DNA from: Agrocybe praecox
Lineage: Eukaryota; Basidiomycota; Agaricomycetes; Agaricales; Agrocybaceae
Length of the DNA stretch: 64,000 nucleotides
NCBI GenBank assembly: GCA_964017145.1
Contig: OZ024851.1
Location: 3,038,001 to 3,102,000 of the forward strand
Reading direction: 5' to 3'
A program made the translations under genes and the position numbers. The notes beneath the pieces are model-generated. The model ran no database searches. It saw only the letters and a list, made by a program, of their open reading frames with translations, and was not told the origin of the DNA. This document shows, piece by piece, positions 45,529 to 57,805 of this stretch. Numbering within the stretch: position 1 is the first letter of the stretch; each line of letters begins with the position of its first letter.

Positions 45529-46837
45529 GGGTATACTTCTCGGAGACAATCTTTCTGTATAAAATATATGTACGCCCACTTAAAATAGGGCGAGTCAGAG
45601 TAGCGGTTCTGTGCCGATTCTCACCAGGTTCTTGATCCGGTTCTTGGACCGAATCTGCAGCCAGTTTCGACTTGAGAACCAACATAGTAAAAACCGGTTC
45701 TACTCTGATCACCCACAGAACTATGTCGGTTCTCGCAGAGTATGTAGAGTAATTTCTTTTAGTTATTTAAATCGTTTGTAATCTGTAATCCCGTCAAGAA
45801 TAAGGCCCCCATCATGACCCCGCACTGACCGCCAGCGAAGGTGAAAAAACTCGGTGACAGAATTTGTCAATTTCTGTCAGATGCACGCACAACACCTTAC
45901 TCAACATGCAACACCCTTTCGTCGAAATGCATGCCAAAGTACTAGAAATGTTTATCTAGGCAAAGAAAATCCTGCCTCGGCATCGCCGGCGGTCATTAAT
46001 CATTGGTCATGCCGGTATCACCGATACTAACAGAGGCAGTTTCGAGTTTAAATAACTGTGAGATTTTTTTACCTTCACTTTCGATCCGGACGTCCAGCAC
46101 CACGTCCAGCTTGGAATCGGACTCTGCTAGCACCCTCTCCTCCGCATCCGATAGCGCCTTTCAGTTTTCGGACGAGGAATTTGGCCTGCCCGGTAATCGC
46201 TGCTTCCTTGACTCAACCTTCAAGCAGTTTTCCTAGGCCTCGATATCTCACCCATGGTCCTATCTGTCGATTTTTCAATAGCTTTGATCTGAGAAATTGA
46301 TGATAACTCCTGTCAAACAAGCGTATGGTTCGAACTCCCGACCGCTGTTCACTGTTTCCCACCACTATGTTTGTTTTATTTTTATTTTACCCGTCGCATA
46401 CCGAGGCTCACAACCACAACCGACTCAGGGGAGATAAGAGCCGCCTGCTCGTTTAATTTAAGGCGTATCGATTACGCATAGGGACGTTCATGAATTGGTT
46501 CCCCGGTATGGAAGTTGCATTTCGGTGCGATGCTCTGGTTACACGCGTCGTTGATGTATCTCAGGTCCTTGTTTTCATGATCTGACTAGAATTTGGTGGA
46601 ACTTGGTGATGATGGATTTGAAAGGACCAATGCTATGAACTCTTCTACAGTTTGTGATGCTGCGCTAGATTCTGATATCTCCTGTGACAATTCCTCCTCC
46701 GATTCATATGTAAACCCAGGGCATACGAGCTATATCTTTGATCCCTTCCACCCCTTCTCCTCGACGTCTTGCGTGCCTTCGAATTAACGTTCCTGGATGA
46801 TAATCTTATAGATAACAACACAGCCGTCGACGTCAAT
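45529..46837. other. Intergenic with a short CGGTTCT-type repeat cluster
   Basis: Between array members 1 and 2. At 45588-45745 the motif CGGTTCT/AGAACC(G) recurs several times in both orientations (GCGGTTCTGTGCCG, CCGGTTCTTGGACC, AACCGGTTCTAC, TCGGTTCTCGC), giving local inverted repeats. The rest has no supported exon. Confidence 0.5.
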
Positions 46838-48364
46838 TATGGAGACATTTTACTCTAGCGTAGCGAGACGGGGGTTTGAGCACCTGATTGGTGAGTCAAT
46901 AAACTTTCAAACTTTTTTTTTTTTTTTTTGCTAAAAGCACAACGTCTTCAGCTTCAACGACCAATGTTCCTGTCAATGTACCCGTTGTGCATGCCTTTAT
47001 TGCCCTCAATATTCTAGGAGGTGTAGGAATGTTCATCGTTCTGACAACTGCTATCTTATCGCGCAACGTTAAACGACTTTCGACGTGGTACAGCTTCGCC
47101 GCATCATGGATTCTATCTTGTATTTCGTACTCACTCTTGACATTTGCTGGCCAACAATTACGACCCGATCCGCTTTGGTGGTTATGTTTCACACAGACGG
47201 CGCTTATTTATGCAGTACCTCCAACGTAAATTCATCTCCGACCATATACTATTTTCCTAACTAACGAAGCCTCTTCTGATACATACAGTACAGCATGCAC
47301 GACTCTGTCTCTACTCGTTCATGTAAGTGCGACCTGATTCTCAGCTTTCTGGTTATATTCATATTCCATTTCTATAAGATTTTGCTTAGCTTTCCCGACC
47401 CCAAGGCGGACTCACCCGTTAAGATCAACCTGCCGACCACCTTCCTTGTACGCTTCACGAACCAAGTACAAAAAACTCACTTTTCCTGACGGTTGCATAC
47501 ATCCAGTTACTTATGGGACCTTACACTGTATTTATCGTGATCTTTACCGGCGTTTCGCTGGTGAGTTTATTCTCGAAGATTTACAGTGAGGAAATACTCA
47601 CATATTATTATCTAGTACTCGACCCGCGATCCGGCGTCATTACAGAAGTCCGCTAGAGCTACGTATTGTATATCATCCAATCCCGCATGGTGAGTTGATA
47701 CAGCATCTGCGGTGAATCACTCTCTGAAAATAAACGACGGACAGGTTACGCGTATCCTCCATAGTTGTGGCTGTGGTTTCCGTAATGATCATCATCGTAC
47801 AAGGTGTGTACGAAGCTCAACTTCCACACAACGCAGTCTTAACCACATTTCAATCCTGCAGGTCAACTAGCAGCCCGTCTATATGCGAACTATCGATCAC
47901 CACGCCGAAGCTCCCGGTCATTCGTGACGATGATCCGGGTTACACTTTTTACGTTGATCGGTTTTGTTACCTTGGTGTATGTTTGATCCTACTTCGTTGA
48001 AAGCCTTGATTCTGATGATAATTCATGCAGTGTGGCTATGATATTCAGTGTGGCCAACGGCAGTGATGCACCGGACCTCGCGTTTGATATGATTCTTGCA
48101 TTTTGTAAGTCTTAACCATACGCTATCCATATGTAAATATCTAATTACCCTTTAACAGTCCCACTTCTTGCACTTCTTGTATTTGGCTCGCAAAAGGTCC
48201 TTTTTTGGAGCTGAATTGCGCGTTAACTTATGCTAATTTTCTTTTTTCACCAGGACCTTTGCCAAGTGTGGATCTCCAAGTTTCACAGACACGCAGCAAG
48301 CGGGACATCGGGAATCAGAGAATCGATGCTTTATGGTCGTAAACATCCAGTGGGAGGCGTATAA
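46838..48364 (+). CDS. 7-TM membrane protein of the tandem array, member 2
   Basis: Starts METFYSSVARRGFEHLI at 46838. After an intron it continues ASTTNVPVNVPVVHAFIALN, ILGGVGMFIVLTTAILSRNV, SWILSCISYSLLTFAGQQ and TQTALIYAVPPT. Further exons give TACTTLSLLVH, LLMGPYTVFIVIFTGVSL, LRVSSIVVAVVSVMIIIVQ, RSSRSFVTMIRVTLFTLIGF, VVAMIFSVANGSDAP and FPLLALLVFGSQK, then DLCQVWISKFHRHAASGT and stop at 48362-48364. All joins I tested hold phase. The tail after the last helix is short, and the FW of the terminal signature is replaced by WISKF. Closest to member 1 (shared RNVKR and SYSxLxFAGQQ). It lacks the long acidic or Ser-rich tail of the other members. Confidence 0.78.
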
Positions 48365-50031
48365 CGGAATTTCGAATCTTCTTCTTCACGAATCCACAAG
48401 CTCACTTCTGTAACAAGACCTTATTGACTCATCGTTGACCGATCATTGGTCGTATTTTCATTCAAGATAGAAGGTTCTCGGGACACAGAGGGCATCATAT
48501 TGATCCCCCCCACTATATCAATAGCTATAACTATGAAACAGCTAGTCCGACCACACAGGTCCCGACTGGACGTATATAGGCACCATGCCTACCCTCATGA
48601 AGGGTTTTATTATTGTTGTGTACAATGTATATGTAAAATATTATTTATGTATGCCAATTCCCTCAAAAGTTTGGCTGTTTTTCTGACAGCGGCAGAAGTA
48701 TGGTACAAAGCTTCAGTTAGAAACAGTGGGTAAATTCAGAGGGCTTAATCATGCAGCCCAACGGATTGAGGTGCTTGCACCGTTTCAAAAAAGATATTAT
48801 GTTATTGCAGACATATTCCACTGAATTTCAGATCTATCCAAAGATAAATCATTTTTACACACGCCGAAAAACTCAAATTCTGTTAAAATGGTGAGTACCA
48901 GAGTCCCGGATTCGAAATTACCGCTGACACGCTGCGACGCGTCAACGCGTCACAGCAGATCACATGGTGTCCGTGGGAGTCTCAGGATGGATCGAAGTCA
49001 GCTTGGACTTGTTCGGAACTCGTTCGTGCCACTGAAAAGCTGAGAGGTATTTGCGCAGAATGTCTCCATCAGAAAGTGTGATTTTACAACTGAGCTTCAG
49101 TAAGTACTCACGCACCTACTTAATCAAAACATCTGATATCACTTCTCTGATGACAGAGTTATTCTCAATTCCTTATCTTTAGTACTTAGGATGCCTCAAG
49201 GCTCAAACTTGAAGCAGACTGTGCAGGCTGCGTCCAATTTCACAAGCTTTCTATCCTCGGTTTACCTCCGTAAGATTGGGTACAGAAACTTTCCAGGCTT
49301 TCTCACAGTCTTCTTGAATTTTCCAGATTATTTGACGTACTCACAAAGGCAATCGAGGTTAAGAGTAATAAGGAATTTTATCCTGAACTGACTGCTTATT
49401 GGTACTACCCTTAGAAAGGACTGTCTATTCTGGCACACAAATTCATCATCAATCAAGGGCGTTCAGTTTTTCTATCTTTATAATCCTTGGCAGGTAGTGT
49501 ACTGTAGCTGGCAACAGGCAACAGGCATTACTGCGACGAAACGAGCGATACTTTCAGGCGAAACAAGGGTACACAGCCGCACATAAGACGATAGACGTAG
49601 GGAGAATTTCCTCGCCACTTGCACTCAATTATCCCTGTTCATTTACTAACGAGTCGGAAATTCGAATCGAATTGTTTTTCATTCTCAGCTGACCCTTTCT
49701 TCCAATTCCCGCTTTCAATATCCTGGTGCTAGATACCATCTGCGATGTTGGCAGGCACCAGATGATTGCCTCCCATTGTTTTGGGATCCATTTTTACCTT
49801 TTCTAAACAAAACATCGAGGAAACTATGCATTCCAGCTCATGTAAGGTCAGACCCGGGCAGAGGAAGTGATCCTTTACTGATGTCGGACCAGTCAGCGCT
49901 ACATATACAGTGAATTTTTAAATCTTGATTGCTTCCCCGCCTCAGCTTCTTTCTAGTGTCCTGGGCCACTCTCCTGTCTTTGTCTATCGTACTCACATTG
50001 ACAAGGGTAGGATAAACGTCGGAGGCCCCAG
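48365..50031. other. Intergenic, no gene supported
   Basis: Contains a GACGCGTCAACGCGTCAC block at 48937-48954 with two ACGCGT cores. No exon of the neighbouring 7-TM genes and no independent gene could be supported. Confidence 0.45.
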
Positions 50032-51564
50032 ATGTCTTCCTCACCAGCATTTGGTCGTGCGTATTAAATTGGTCATGTTTTTATGCCTCGCGTCTAATAA
50101 ACTTTAGGTGAACATCAACTCTTGCCGGAAAGGACGCAAATGATCATCTTAATAACCTGCGTTGCGCTACAAGGGTTGGGATTTCTGGGATGTTTGTTAA
50201 TACTCCTCACAGCTATCTTTTCGAGCTCTATTCACCGACATGCTACTTGGTTCAGTTTTATGGTGTCTTGGGTAGTCTCGTGCGCTTCATATCTCCTTCT
50301 CGTGCTCTCTGGTGATATGATGAATCTCACACCCATATTCGACATATGTCTCGCTCAAGCGGCCCTAATTTACGCTGTGCCTATTTTGTACGTTGCTCAA
50401 CTTGAATGGCTCTTAATTCTTTTCTAGTACAGAACGATTGACACGCGCCTTACAGAACCGCAACTTCGACATTGGGACTTGTAGCACAAGTATACTTCAG
50501 TGTTCGCCGTCTATTCTCTTCCGAATATCATCGGAGCCATAAAGTATGGACAGTCTGCGTAAGCCTCGCCCCAACTATACTTCATAGAACCTGTAAATGC
50601 CCATCTGACTTCTCTAGCTACTTGTGGCCCCCTACCTGCTTTTTTCCGTGATGGTGGTTGGATGTCTGTTTGTAAGTTTTCTATTCAGCACCGTTGGAAT
50701 ATTATAGCTTAACCTCTTTGTTTTAGCTGGGCTTGCTTCATCCAGATACTATTCACAGGGGGGATTTGCAAACACCATATTGTAATATAATAAATCGTAT
50801 CCCGTGAGCACTTTCCAAGATACTTAAAGACAATCATACGCTAAGACGTAACCCATATGGAGATCGAAGATATCGTCTATATCCGTTGCAAGCATGATGA
50901 TTCCCACTATTGTCCTTGAAAGTAAGTCTGATATAAAAGCTCAAGGTTGTATTATCTAATGGGTTTAGTTGTGATCTGCAACATTATCAGGAGAAACTGG
51001 CGAATTCTTAGGAGGCGCAGGTACTCCTTGTCTACTGCCTTTCGAGTAACCGGCTTTTCGCTGCTTGGAACGGTTGCGATTATGTGAGCGCTTCTACAAA
51101 ATAGTCATAACAGCAGAGCTTTACGCTGACCAGGGGAATCACTGCAGTATAAGTGTCATATTTGCATCGAGCAATGAACGAGATCCCGAAATGAACATTA
51201 TTATCTCGTCTAGTACGTATATCTCATTACAATGCGCGCATCAACAATGTTAATAGCTTTAAAATTCAGTGCCAACTGCAGCGTTTTTGATATTCGGTAT
51301 TCAGAACGTAGGTGTATATTTTGGATTTAAACAGAATCACCCGATAGTAACAATGAGATTTTTTGATAGGATGTTATCAAGGCATGGGCCTTCTGGGGAA
51401 AAAAAGAGGGTCACAGTACAAATGAATATTCAATAAGTTCTGATACAGAGCTTCGGCCACACACAGAGGATTCCTTTACCCGACTTCCTCCTCGCATCTA
51501 TCGCCACTCAAAATTTCATAGCAGCATCAATATATCTGAGGTAACCCGCTCTCACTCTTCTTGA
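50032..51564 (+). CDS. 7-TM membrane protein of the tandem array, member 3
   Basis: The short exon MSSSPAF (50032) splices to GEHQLLPERTQMIILITCVA, then GLGFLGCLLILLTAIFSSSI, HRHATWFSFMVSWVVSCASY, LLLVLSGDMMNLTPIFDICL and AQAALIYAVPIL. Later exons read TATSTLGLVAQVYFSVRRLF, LLVAPYLLFSVMVVGCLF, LGLLHPDTIHRGDLQTPYCN, SKISSISVASMMIPTIVLE, YSLSTAFRVTGFSLLGTVAI, PTAAFLIFGIQN and DVIKAWAFWGKKEGHS. The Ser/His-rich tail ends at 51562-51564. Nearly the same protein plan as member 4, but one intron of member 4 (between VTQ and VYF) is absent here, where AQVYF is contiguous. Function unknown; receptor-like topology. Confidence 0.8.
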
Positions 51565-53031
51565 AATCCGATGTGGACTTTTTTTTTTTTGGAAGTAAAT
51601 TGTAATATCAGTCGAACATGTACTGGACAGTAGTTTATATATTGGGTTAAATATCATCGAAGATTGTACATAAGCTATTGTAATTCTGTTTACCCTCTTT
51701 AAAGCGATAGCATGTCTGAATTCTTCTCACGAGCCGTCGTACGTACAGCACTTCTAAAATGGGAGGGGGGATGACGACGCGACGCGTCAAGGTGACAGGT
51801 CACGAGGAGCAGAAAATAATTATCACATGAGGGCCGTCATGAAGTTCGCTTTGGCAGTTCTGAGTTGAAGTGTTTGTTCTGCCACATACATTCTAGAAGA
51901 CGTCAAATTTACCACCTTTCTTCAACTAACTAAAATTTCCGACGATTGTACTAAAAACTCATCCTATCTTGATTTCGCCACCCAATTGAGTATGAACACC
52001 CGAATGTAAGCCTTCTTGAAATCCGCTATACTTGTTTTTTTTTGTTTTGTGAGAGCTTTGTTCCTATTATTCAATTTCTAGTTCTTTTGAAACTATGTTC
52101 TGATTAATAACTGTCGTATCATCAGGGCTACCGATACAGTATACCGCTCGACAGCGACACCGTGATAACCATCCTATATTCACTCGCAATGGAAGTCTTG
52201 GCACTGCCATCCTTGCGCCGTACAGAAACGTGTCGGGCGACCGTTTTGTAATCCAAAATCATACCTAATAATACTCTTGTGCGACCTGGCTGCATGCGTC
52301 GTGCCAGTGTATGCTATATGTGTATGACTTGCGCAGTGGTCCATGATTGCAGTTGCAGGGGGGGCTATGAGACCCACGGAATCACATCAGCGCAGGTCAT
52401 ATTTATGATCCCCCTAATTGACATTCACTGCTTAGGATGGGCGGTGCCGCCCTCAGTTAATCCTGTCCTTCCATTATGATACACAGTCGAGCGCCCATTA
52501 ATATCAGACATCCAAGTTCGTGAGTACATCATGAACATGACCGTAATCAGTGCCTGATAACGAACCCCAGCATTTGATCCTCATAAACAACATAATGCAA
52601 GCGTTCAGGATAAATTACATTCCCATAACAGGCATTTCACCCAGTTGCCGTATACCCAACGCTCGACGATGCTGTATCACTCGAAAATATCATTGGGAGG
52701 GCAATTATCATTCTCTTTTCGTGTGACATGATGCTTCCACCGATTCAAGTATAGCCTCTAGAGCTTCTTTAAACGTGAATTATCGGTCGTCATAAGGTAT
52801 ATTCTTCACACTCACAAGGACATATCATATTAACGGTTAGAGCGGTGTTCCATTTAGGACCGAACCATGGTAGGCAGGCGGTCGATCGCTAAATGCTCAA
52901 AAGCTTCATGTCGCTTTCTTGATATCCTTGTTTCCCTCCCTCGGTTTCTTCGTTTCCCCTTATAGTGACTCTATTACATAGTGTAACTGACGGCCCAAAA
53001 GGGTGCCTTGAGGCCTACACCACATTATACG
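51565..53031. other. Intergenic with a partial echo of the member-3 3' end
   Basis: At about 51970-52045 the stretch CTTCTTGAAATCCG...TTTTTTTT resembles the end of member 3 at 51555-51595, a small local duplication. A GCGACGCGTCAAGG motif lies at 51779-51792. No supported gene. Confidence 0.4.
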
Positions 53032-54613
53032 ATGTCGCACTCACATTCGCTTATTGACGGTAAGCTTGGATGGTCTGATCCAGCGTGTTCTATACTGATA
53101 AAGACACAGACGAACACCTTCCGGATAAAGTCCAAAATGGCATTCTTATAGCTTGCGTCGTACTGCAACTTGTGGGCCTCGTAGGGTGTCTGATAATACT
53201 CGTCACCGCCCTTTTTTCGAACTCTGTTAATCGGCATACGACATGGCACAGTTTCATATTCACTTGGGTTGCGTCGAGTATCGCGTACCTCCTACTCTTG
53301 ATATCCGGGAATCTCGAGAATAAAACCCCTGCATTTGGGGTATGTCTTGCCCAGGCGGCATTGATCTACTCTGTGCCTATACTGTATGTTGACTTAATAA
53401 CTACGAAGTTGACGACCGTCGCTCATACAACCATAGCACTGCTACCTCGACGTTGGCACTTGTGACCCAGGTTGGCCATTCGATCATCGCCTTTCTCGTT
53501 CTGGAACTCACAGATCTTCTATCATAGGTCTATTTTAACGTCCGTAACCTGTTTTCCGATGCCGTTCGTCGGAATGATACCATCTGGACGTTTTGTGTAA
53601 GCCATGCAGTTTTTTTTAATATTGGAAGTCATTATTCACAGCTTCTTATTTTTTCCAGTTGCTCGTGATTCCATATCTTCTCCTGACAGTCATGTTCGTG
53701 ATGTGTCTGGCGGTGAGTAATTTTTTCCGTGAAGTGGCACAGTAACATGGGTAACGGTAACTGACTGGTACCGATAAGATTGGTCTGCATGACCCAGCGA
53801 CCGTTCGCAGGACGGATCTGCAAACGCCTTATTGCAACATGAGAAATCGTATCCCGTGAGTTTTTATCGCTTTCTCGAAGACGCGAATATACCGGACTGA
53901 CTTTTCCTTTCCTCATGGAGATCGAAGATATCGTCTATTTCTGTCGCGAGCATGATGATCCCAACAATCGGACTTGAACGTATGTTCCCAACCATACACT
54001 TATCTCAATGACTGACCGACTCTTTCGTTTTTAGTTGTCATATGCAATATTCTGCGAAAAAATTGGGCTGTCCTTAGGACTCGCGCGTATTCTTTGTCCA
54101 CTGCTATCAGAATTATTGGTTTCTCAGTATTCGGAATAATTGCGATCGCGTGAGTATTTCTACTCGTTATAAGTTTTAGTGCATAAGAAGATGCTGACGG
54201 TTGATTGCTTTGCACTATGTGTTACCCAGTATAAGTGTCGCATTTGCTTCGAGCGAGAAGCGTGATCCTGAAATGAATATTATTTTATCTGCCAGTGCGT
54301 ATATGCGGTATTCAATCCAGTATCATTACCAGCTACTAAGCTATATGCCCCACAGTGCCAGCAGCAGCGTTCATATTATTCGGCACCCAAAACGTATGTT
54401 ATAATACACCTTATAGCCATTGGAGTATCGTTGATGGATCGTGAATATATACAGGACATTATCAACGCATGGATATTCTGGAGAAAAAAGGAGACGAATA
54501 CTAATAAAGACGCGACAAATTCTAGAACTGAGCTTCATGATCGTTCCGTAGAATCTATTGATCGGGTGCCCAGTTTCATAGACATTTCTCCCCCCTATAA
54601 TTTGGAAAGTTAG
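53032..54613 (+). CDS. 7-TM membrane protein of the tandem array, member 4
   Basis: The best resolved member: every intron I tested joins in phase. The first exon MSHSHSLID (53032) splices to DEHLPDKVQNGILIACVVLQ, then LVGLVGCLIILVTALFSNSV, RHTTWHSFIFTWVASSIAYL and AQAALIYSVPIL. Next come TATSTLALVTQ, VYFNVRNLFSDAVRRNDTIW, LLVIPYLLLTVMFVMCLA, IGLHDPATVRRTDLQTPYCN, SKISSISVASMMIPTIGLE and AIRIIGFSVFGIIAIA. Last are SVAFASSEKRDPEMNIILSA, PAAAFILFGTQN and DIINAWIFWRKK, with a polar tail ending YNLES at 54613. Seven hydrophobic helices and a basic stretch after helix 7 suggest a plasma-membrane protein with a cytosolic C-terminus. Its last codons and 3' flank are duplicated at 57627. Confidence 0.85.
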
Positions 54614-54872
54614 TTGTTAATTTAGTGGATTTCCCTCGGAAGAAATTTGTTTGACTTTGCATGTACAGTACTTTGTAGGACCAGTTGCGTATGATATAAG
54701 ACAGGGACTTGGATTATCAACAGGCGTTATTCACTCGTTAAATCACTTATATGCACTCGATGCGGACGCTAAGTTTTTCTCACAGTGCTTTATTATTTAC
54801 GGATCATCTGTCTAATTGCTAGTCTGCTATACAACGACTATTCCACTACATTCCTTGTTTGACAGTAGATAT

Positions 54873-55607
54873 CTAGGAGAACACGGTTATTGCGTTTTGG
54901 ACAGCCACATTGAGAGGGCTGACAAGATTCTGGGTAACGGTGGTCATGTCCGACTGAGAATAGAAGCCACGACTTCAGACAAGCGTCCACAAGAGAAAAT
55001 AAAGAAAAACATGAACTCACTGGCGTGATGGCTTGCAAAGCGACGTCCATTTGCTCGCATACGTCGTCAGTAAGAGAAAGATCAGTCTTAATGGCCGAGA
55101 CAGCGTCAACGGACGGGGTGCTGAGGGCTGCAAAACTGGGCCTCAAGGTAGCGAGAGTATCCATGGAGTGGATGATTGTCGGCGAGAAGCTCTGAACACC
55201 GTTGATGATCTCGCTAGCGTGTGCCTTTGAAACTGGACGGGGAAGATTCTGCATTGAAAAGTATATCAATGAGCATGATGGTATGGACCGGGAACAGATT
55301 ATGACATACGTTAAGCTTGGTCGTAAAATCTCCCAAGACAGTACGCAAGGTCGCAGCATGATCATGGATGGCCTAAATGAACTCTTGGTAAGTAAGATAC
55401 TACAATATTTGTGTCTGGAATGCCTACAGCAGCTCCGTCAGCGCCATTTGCGGGGAAACCACCGACGAGCTTGTCTATGATGGTAATCTGTTTGGAGAGC
55501 TTGGATACATCTTGCATAACTGCAGCAATAGATTTTGCTGTGTTGGGGACGGATGCAGCCAAGGTGCTAGCAAAGAGAGATGCGACAATAGCAAAGGTGA
55601 ACTTCAT
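54873..55607 (-). CDS. HsbA-like secreted hydrophobic surface binding protein, copy A
   Basis: Small secreted protein of the HsbA family, described in Aspergillus as binding hydrophobic surfaces and helping recruit cutinase-type enzymes. Four exons: 55607-55428, 55372-55310, 55248-55021, 54953-54873, giving 183 aa in phase. A signal peptide is clear (MKFTFAIVASLFASTLAAS). The mature part is helical: QITIIDKLVGGFPANGAD, AIHDHAATLRTVLGDFTTKL, NNLPRPVSKAHASEIINGVQ, IIHSMDTLATLRPSFAALST and SDMTTVTQNLVSPLNVAVQN, ending ITVFS. All splice sites are GT-AG. A TATA box lies 68 bp upstream. It faces 7-TM member 4 tail to tail. This is the only one of the three HsbA-like copies in the window without visible damage. 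Confidence 0.9.
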
Positions 55608-55674
55608 GGCTGTTAGAGGAACTGGGAGATTAGATGCACTGAGCCCTGTAGGACTGAGTACCTTGCCCTTGCAT

Positions 55675-55682
55675 CTTTTATA
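55675..55682 (-). promoter_or_regulatory. TATA box of HsbA-like copy A
   Basis: TATAAAAG on the minus strand, 68 bp before the ATG at 55607. The identical box precedes copy B. Confidence 0.65.
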
Positions 55683-56242
55683 GACTCCTGAACACGATAA
55701 GAAGTCCTATTTCAAGTTGCACATGTTATACATAAAGACAAAAATACCCAAGAAGAACAATCAAGTTGATGGCCAGTGAATAGTGAGCGCTTGTACGAGG
55801 CGAGTAATGTCAAGTACTGTCAAGTCAAAACACTATTCGAGCTTCAGTATAAGTATGTACGCACCCATTAAATAAAGCCATTAGACCAGGTATCGTCAAC
55901 CATTCGAAAACCAAAATTTACAAGTCGAGTGATGATCAATGGAGATACAGTGCGTACGGCAGCGTACCCTGTTCAGTCGTCGGTAGTTCATCCACCGCAA
56001 GCCCCGGAGCAAAGTCCTGTTCACAAGCTGCTCCTGACATTTAGATAGACGCAAAACGTGGCGCGGAATGATGGGCACTTCTAAACTTGATTATCGTGGG
56101 GGATTTAGTCATAGAAGGGGCTGAACACCATTTGCCTCAGGAATTTGTGCCTGTCGCGAAGTTGCCGGAGTATAGTGTCTTGTCATACAGTCAGAGAGAA
56201 CTTTCATTGACATAGTATTTCTCCCATGTTCCCGCTATGTGC

Positions 56243-57109
56243 CATAATTTTCATTCAGTGGTCGTCAAAAATGTTGGAGTGGAGTGTCATACAACCCTAT
56301 ACTCCAGTGAAAAGCATCACACAGACGCCGGTGAAACTTGAGATTGTCCAACTTTTTTCTGCGCGATGAGACCTACTAAAGCATGGAGACCAAGTGGATA
56401 GACTGGATGTAAGCGCTGAGTAGGACATTCAAAAAAGCTCAGCAGAATATAAGTTGTATGTTTTTATCCGAGAACGACTTATGACAAAAGAAGTGAGGAG
56501 AGAATTTGGAGAGAAATTAGAATCTTGATAGTGATCGTGTGCTTGGTCCATCAGCAACTTCACAATTTACTTGTCCGCTTTTTTGGGTTTTTCAACTTAC
56601 GGCAAGTACGAAAGCGTGAAAGCGAGAAAAAGCTACGGAGGGACTACGTATTGTACTAAAATAGCTAATGCGACAGAAATTCGTGGCAGTGATGGTCGAT
56701 ATACGGATTGACGAAGTAATTCTGAAACTCGTCCAGTGCATTGAAGTAGGAAATGTGGTCAGGGAGGAATCCTACGCCATATACGGCTGAGGTTATAGAC
56801 GAGCAATACTAGGCTAAGCTTTCGTTCATGGGCCATAACCGTGCCGTTCTATTCGATTTTCCTAGTCCCGTCAAGGCTTGCCCCAGCAATACTGCATAAA
56901 TTACTAATATATATTACAGTAGCTACTGTTCCTCACTTTTGATTACTTTTTTCTTACTTTTTTTGACTTTCTTGAAGCTCAGAAAGCACCCGCTTTTTCG
57001 AAAATTGGACCTGGACTGTTCAACTTTTTGCTTTGGCGCTTTTTTACGCTTTTTTACGCTTGCACAAGTCACTATAAGTAAATTGTGAAACTTCTGATGT
57101 CTACATCAT
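56243..57109. other. Intergenic, no gene seen
   Basis: AT-rich spacer between the duplicated blocks, with short direct repeats such as GCTTTTTTACGCTTTTTTACGCT at 57040-57062. No exon supported. Confidence 0.45.
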
Positions 57110-57207
57110 TCTATTCTTAGTGTTCCCGGGGCCAAAAAACAAAAGCAGAGTCCGGCGTGCCGGTCTTAGGAGAGGGTAACACTGAAAAGACGGGTTTTTG
57201 CTAGACT
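57110..57207 (+). repeat. Dispersed repeat, copy 1 (matches 60257-60366)
   Basis: CTATTCTTAGT...AAAACAAAAGCAGAGTCCGG...CGGTCTT...GAGAGGG..AACACTG.AAAGACGGG.TTTTGCT is shared with 60257-60366 in the same orientation. Too short to classify; not part of the HsbA blocks. Confidence 0.7.
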
Positions 57208-57805
57208 CGATACCAGTCTCCTCGGGTGCGGAAAAAAAAGTGGGAAAAAATATGCCTGGACTCTTAGTCCAGGTTTTCTCCATCCACTGTTCTTCCTTTT
57301 TAGGTAATTCCACTTCTTTCCCACCGTCCACTACTGTCAATGCCACTCGTCTTTCTGCGTTCAAACAAATTCTCGGTCTTGGTTAATTTTATATCTGTAG
57401 GTCGTCTTATTTTTCATTTACTTTTATATACTCCCTTCTGATATATATTGTAACCAGGTGTGAAATTATAATTTGATTTTAAACGTCCCGCGAACGTCTC
57501 GGACGCAACACTTTCCTAATACTTATAGTATTTTTATTCTCCGTATGGTATGGCACAATCATTTGAAAACATCAAGACAAATACTACCACGTTAGACCCT
57601 GCTATTTCTGGAATTTCAATTTCAAAAGTTTCATAGACATTTCTCGCTCCCTATAATTTCGATATTTAATCTGCTAATTTAGTGGATTTCCTTCGGATGA
57701 AATGTGTTTTGACTTCACATGTACGATACTTTGTAGGACCAGTTGTGTGTGATATTGGACAGGGACTTGGATTATCAACAGGCGTTATTCACTCGTCAAA
57801 TCACT

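Larger units (their letters stand above)
54572..56242. repeat. Tandem segmental duplication, block A
   Basis: Runs from the last codons of 7-TM member 4 (AGTTTCATAGACATTTCTC) through the HsbA-like gene to CATGTTCCCGCTATGTGC. The same order recurs at 57627-59833, with one insertion there and a deletion of about 70-90 bp relative to 55967-56057. Confidence 0.85.

Noticed and set aside
46320..46365. GGTTCGAACTCCCGACC, a tRNA-like B-box
   Set aside because: No matching A-box, acceptor stem or cloverleaf could be drawn in either direction.
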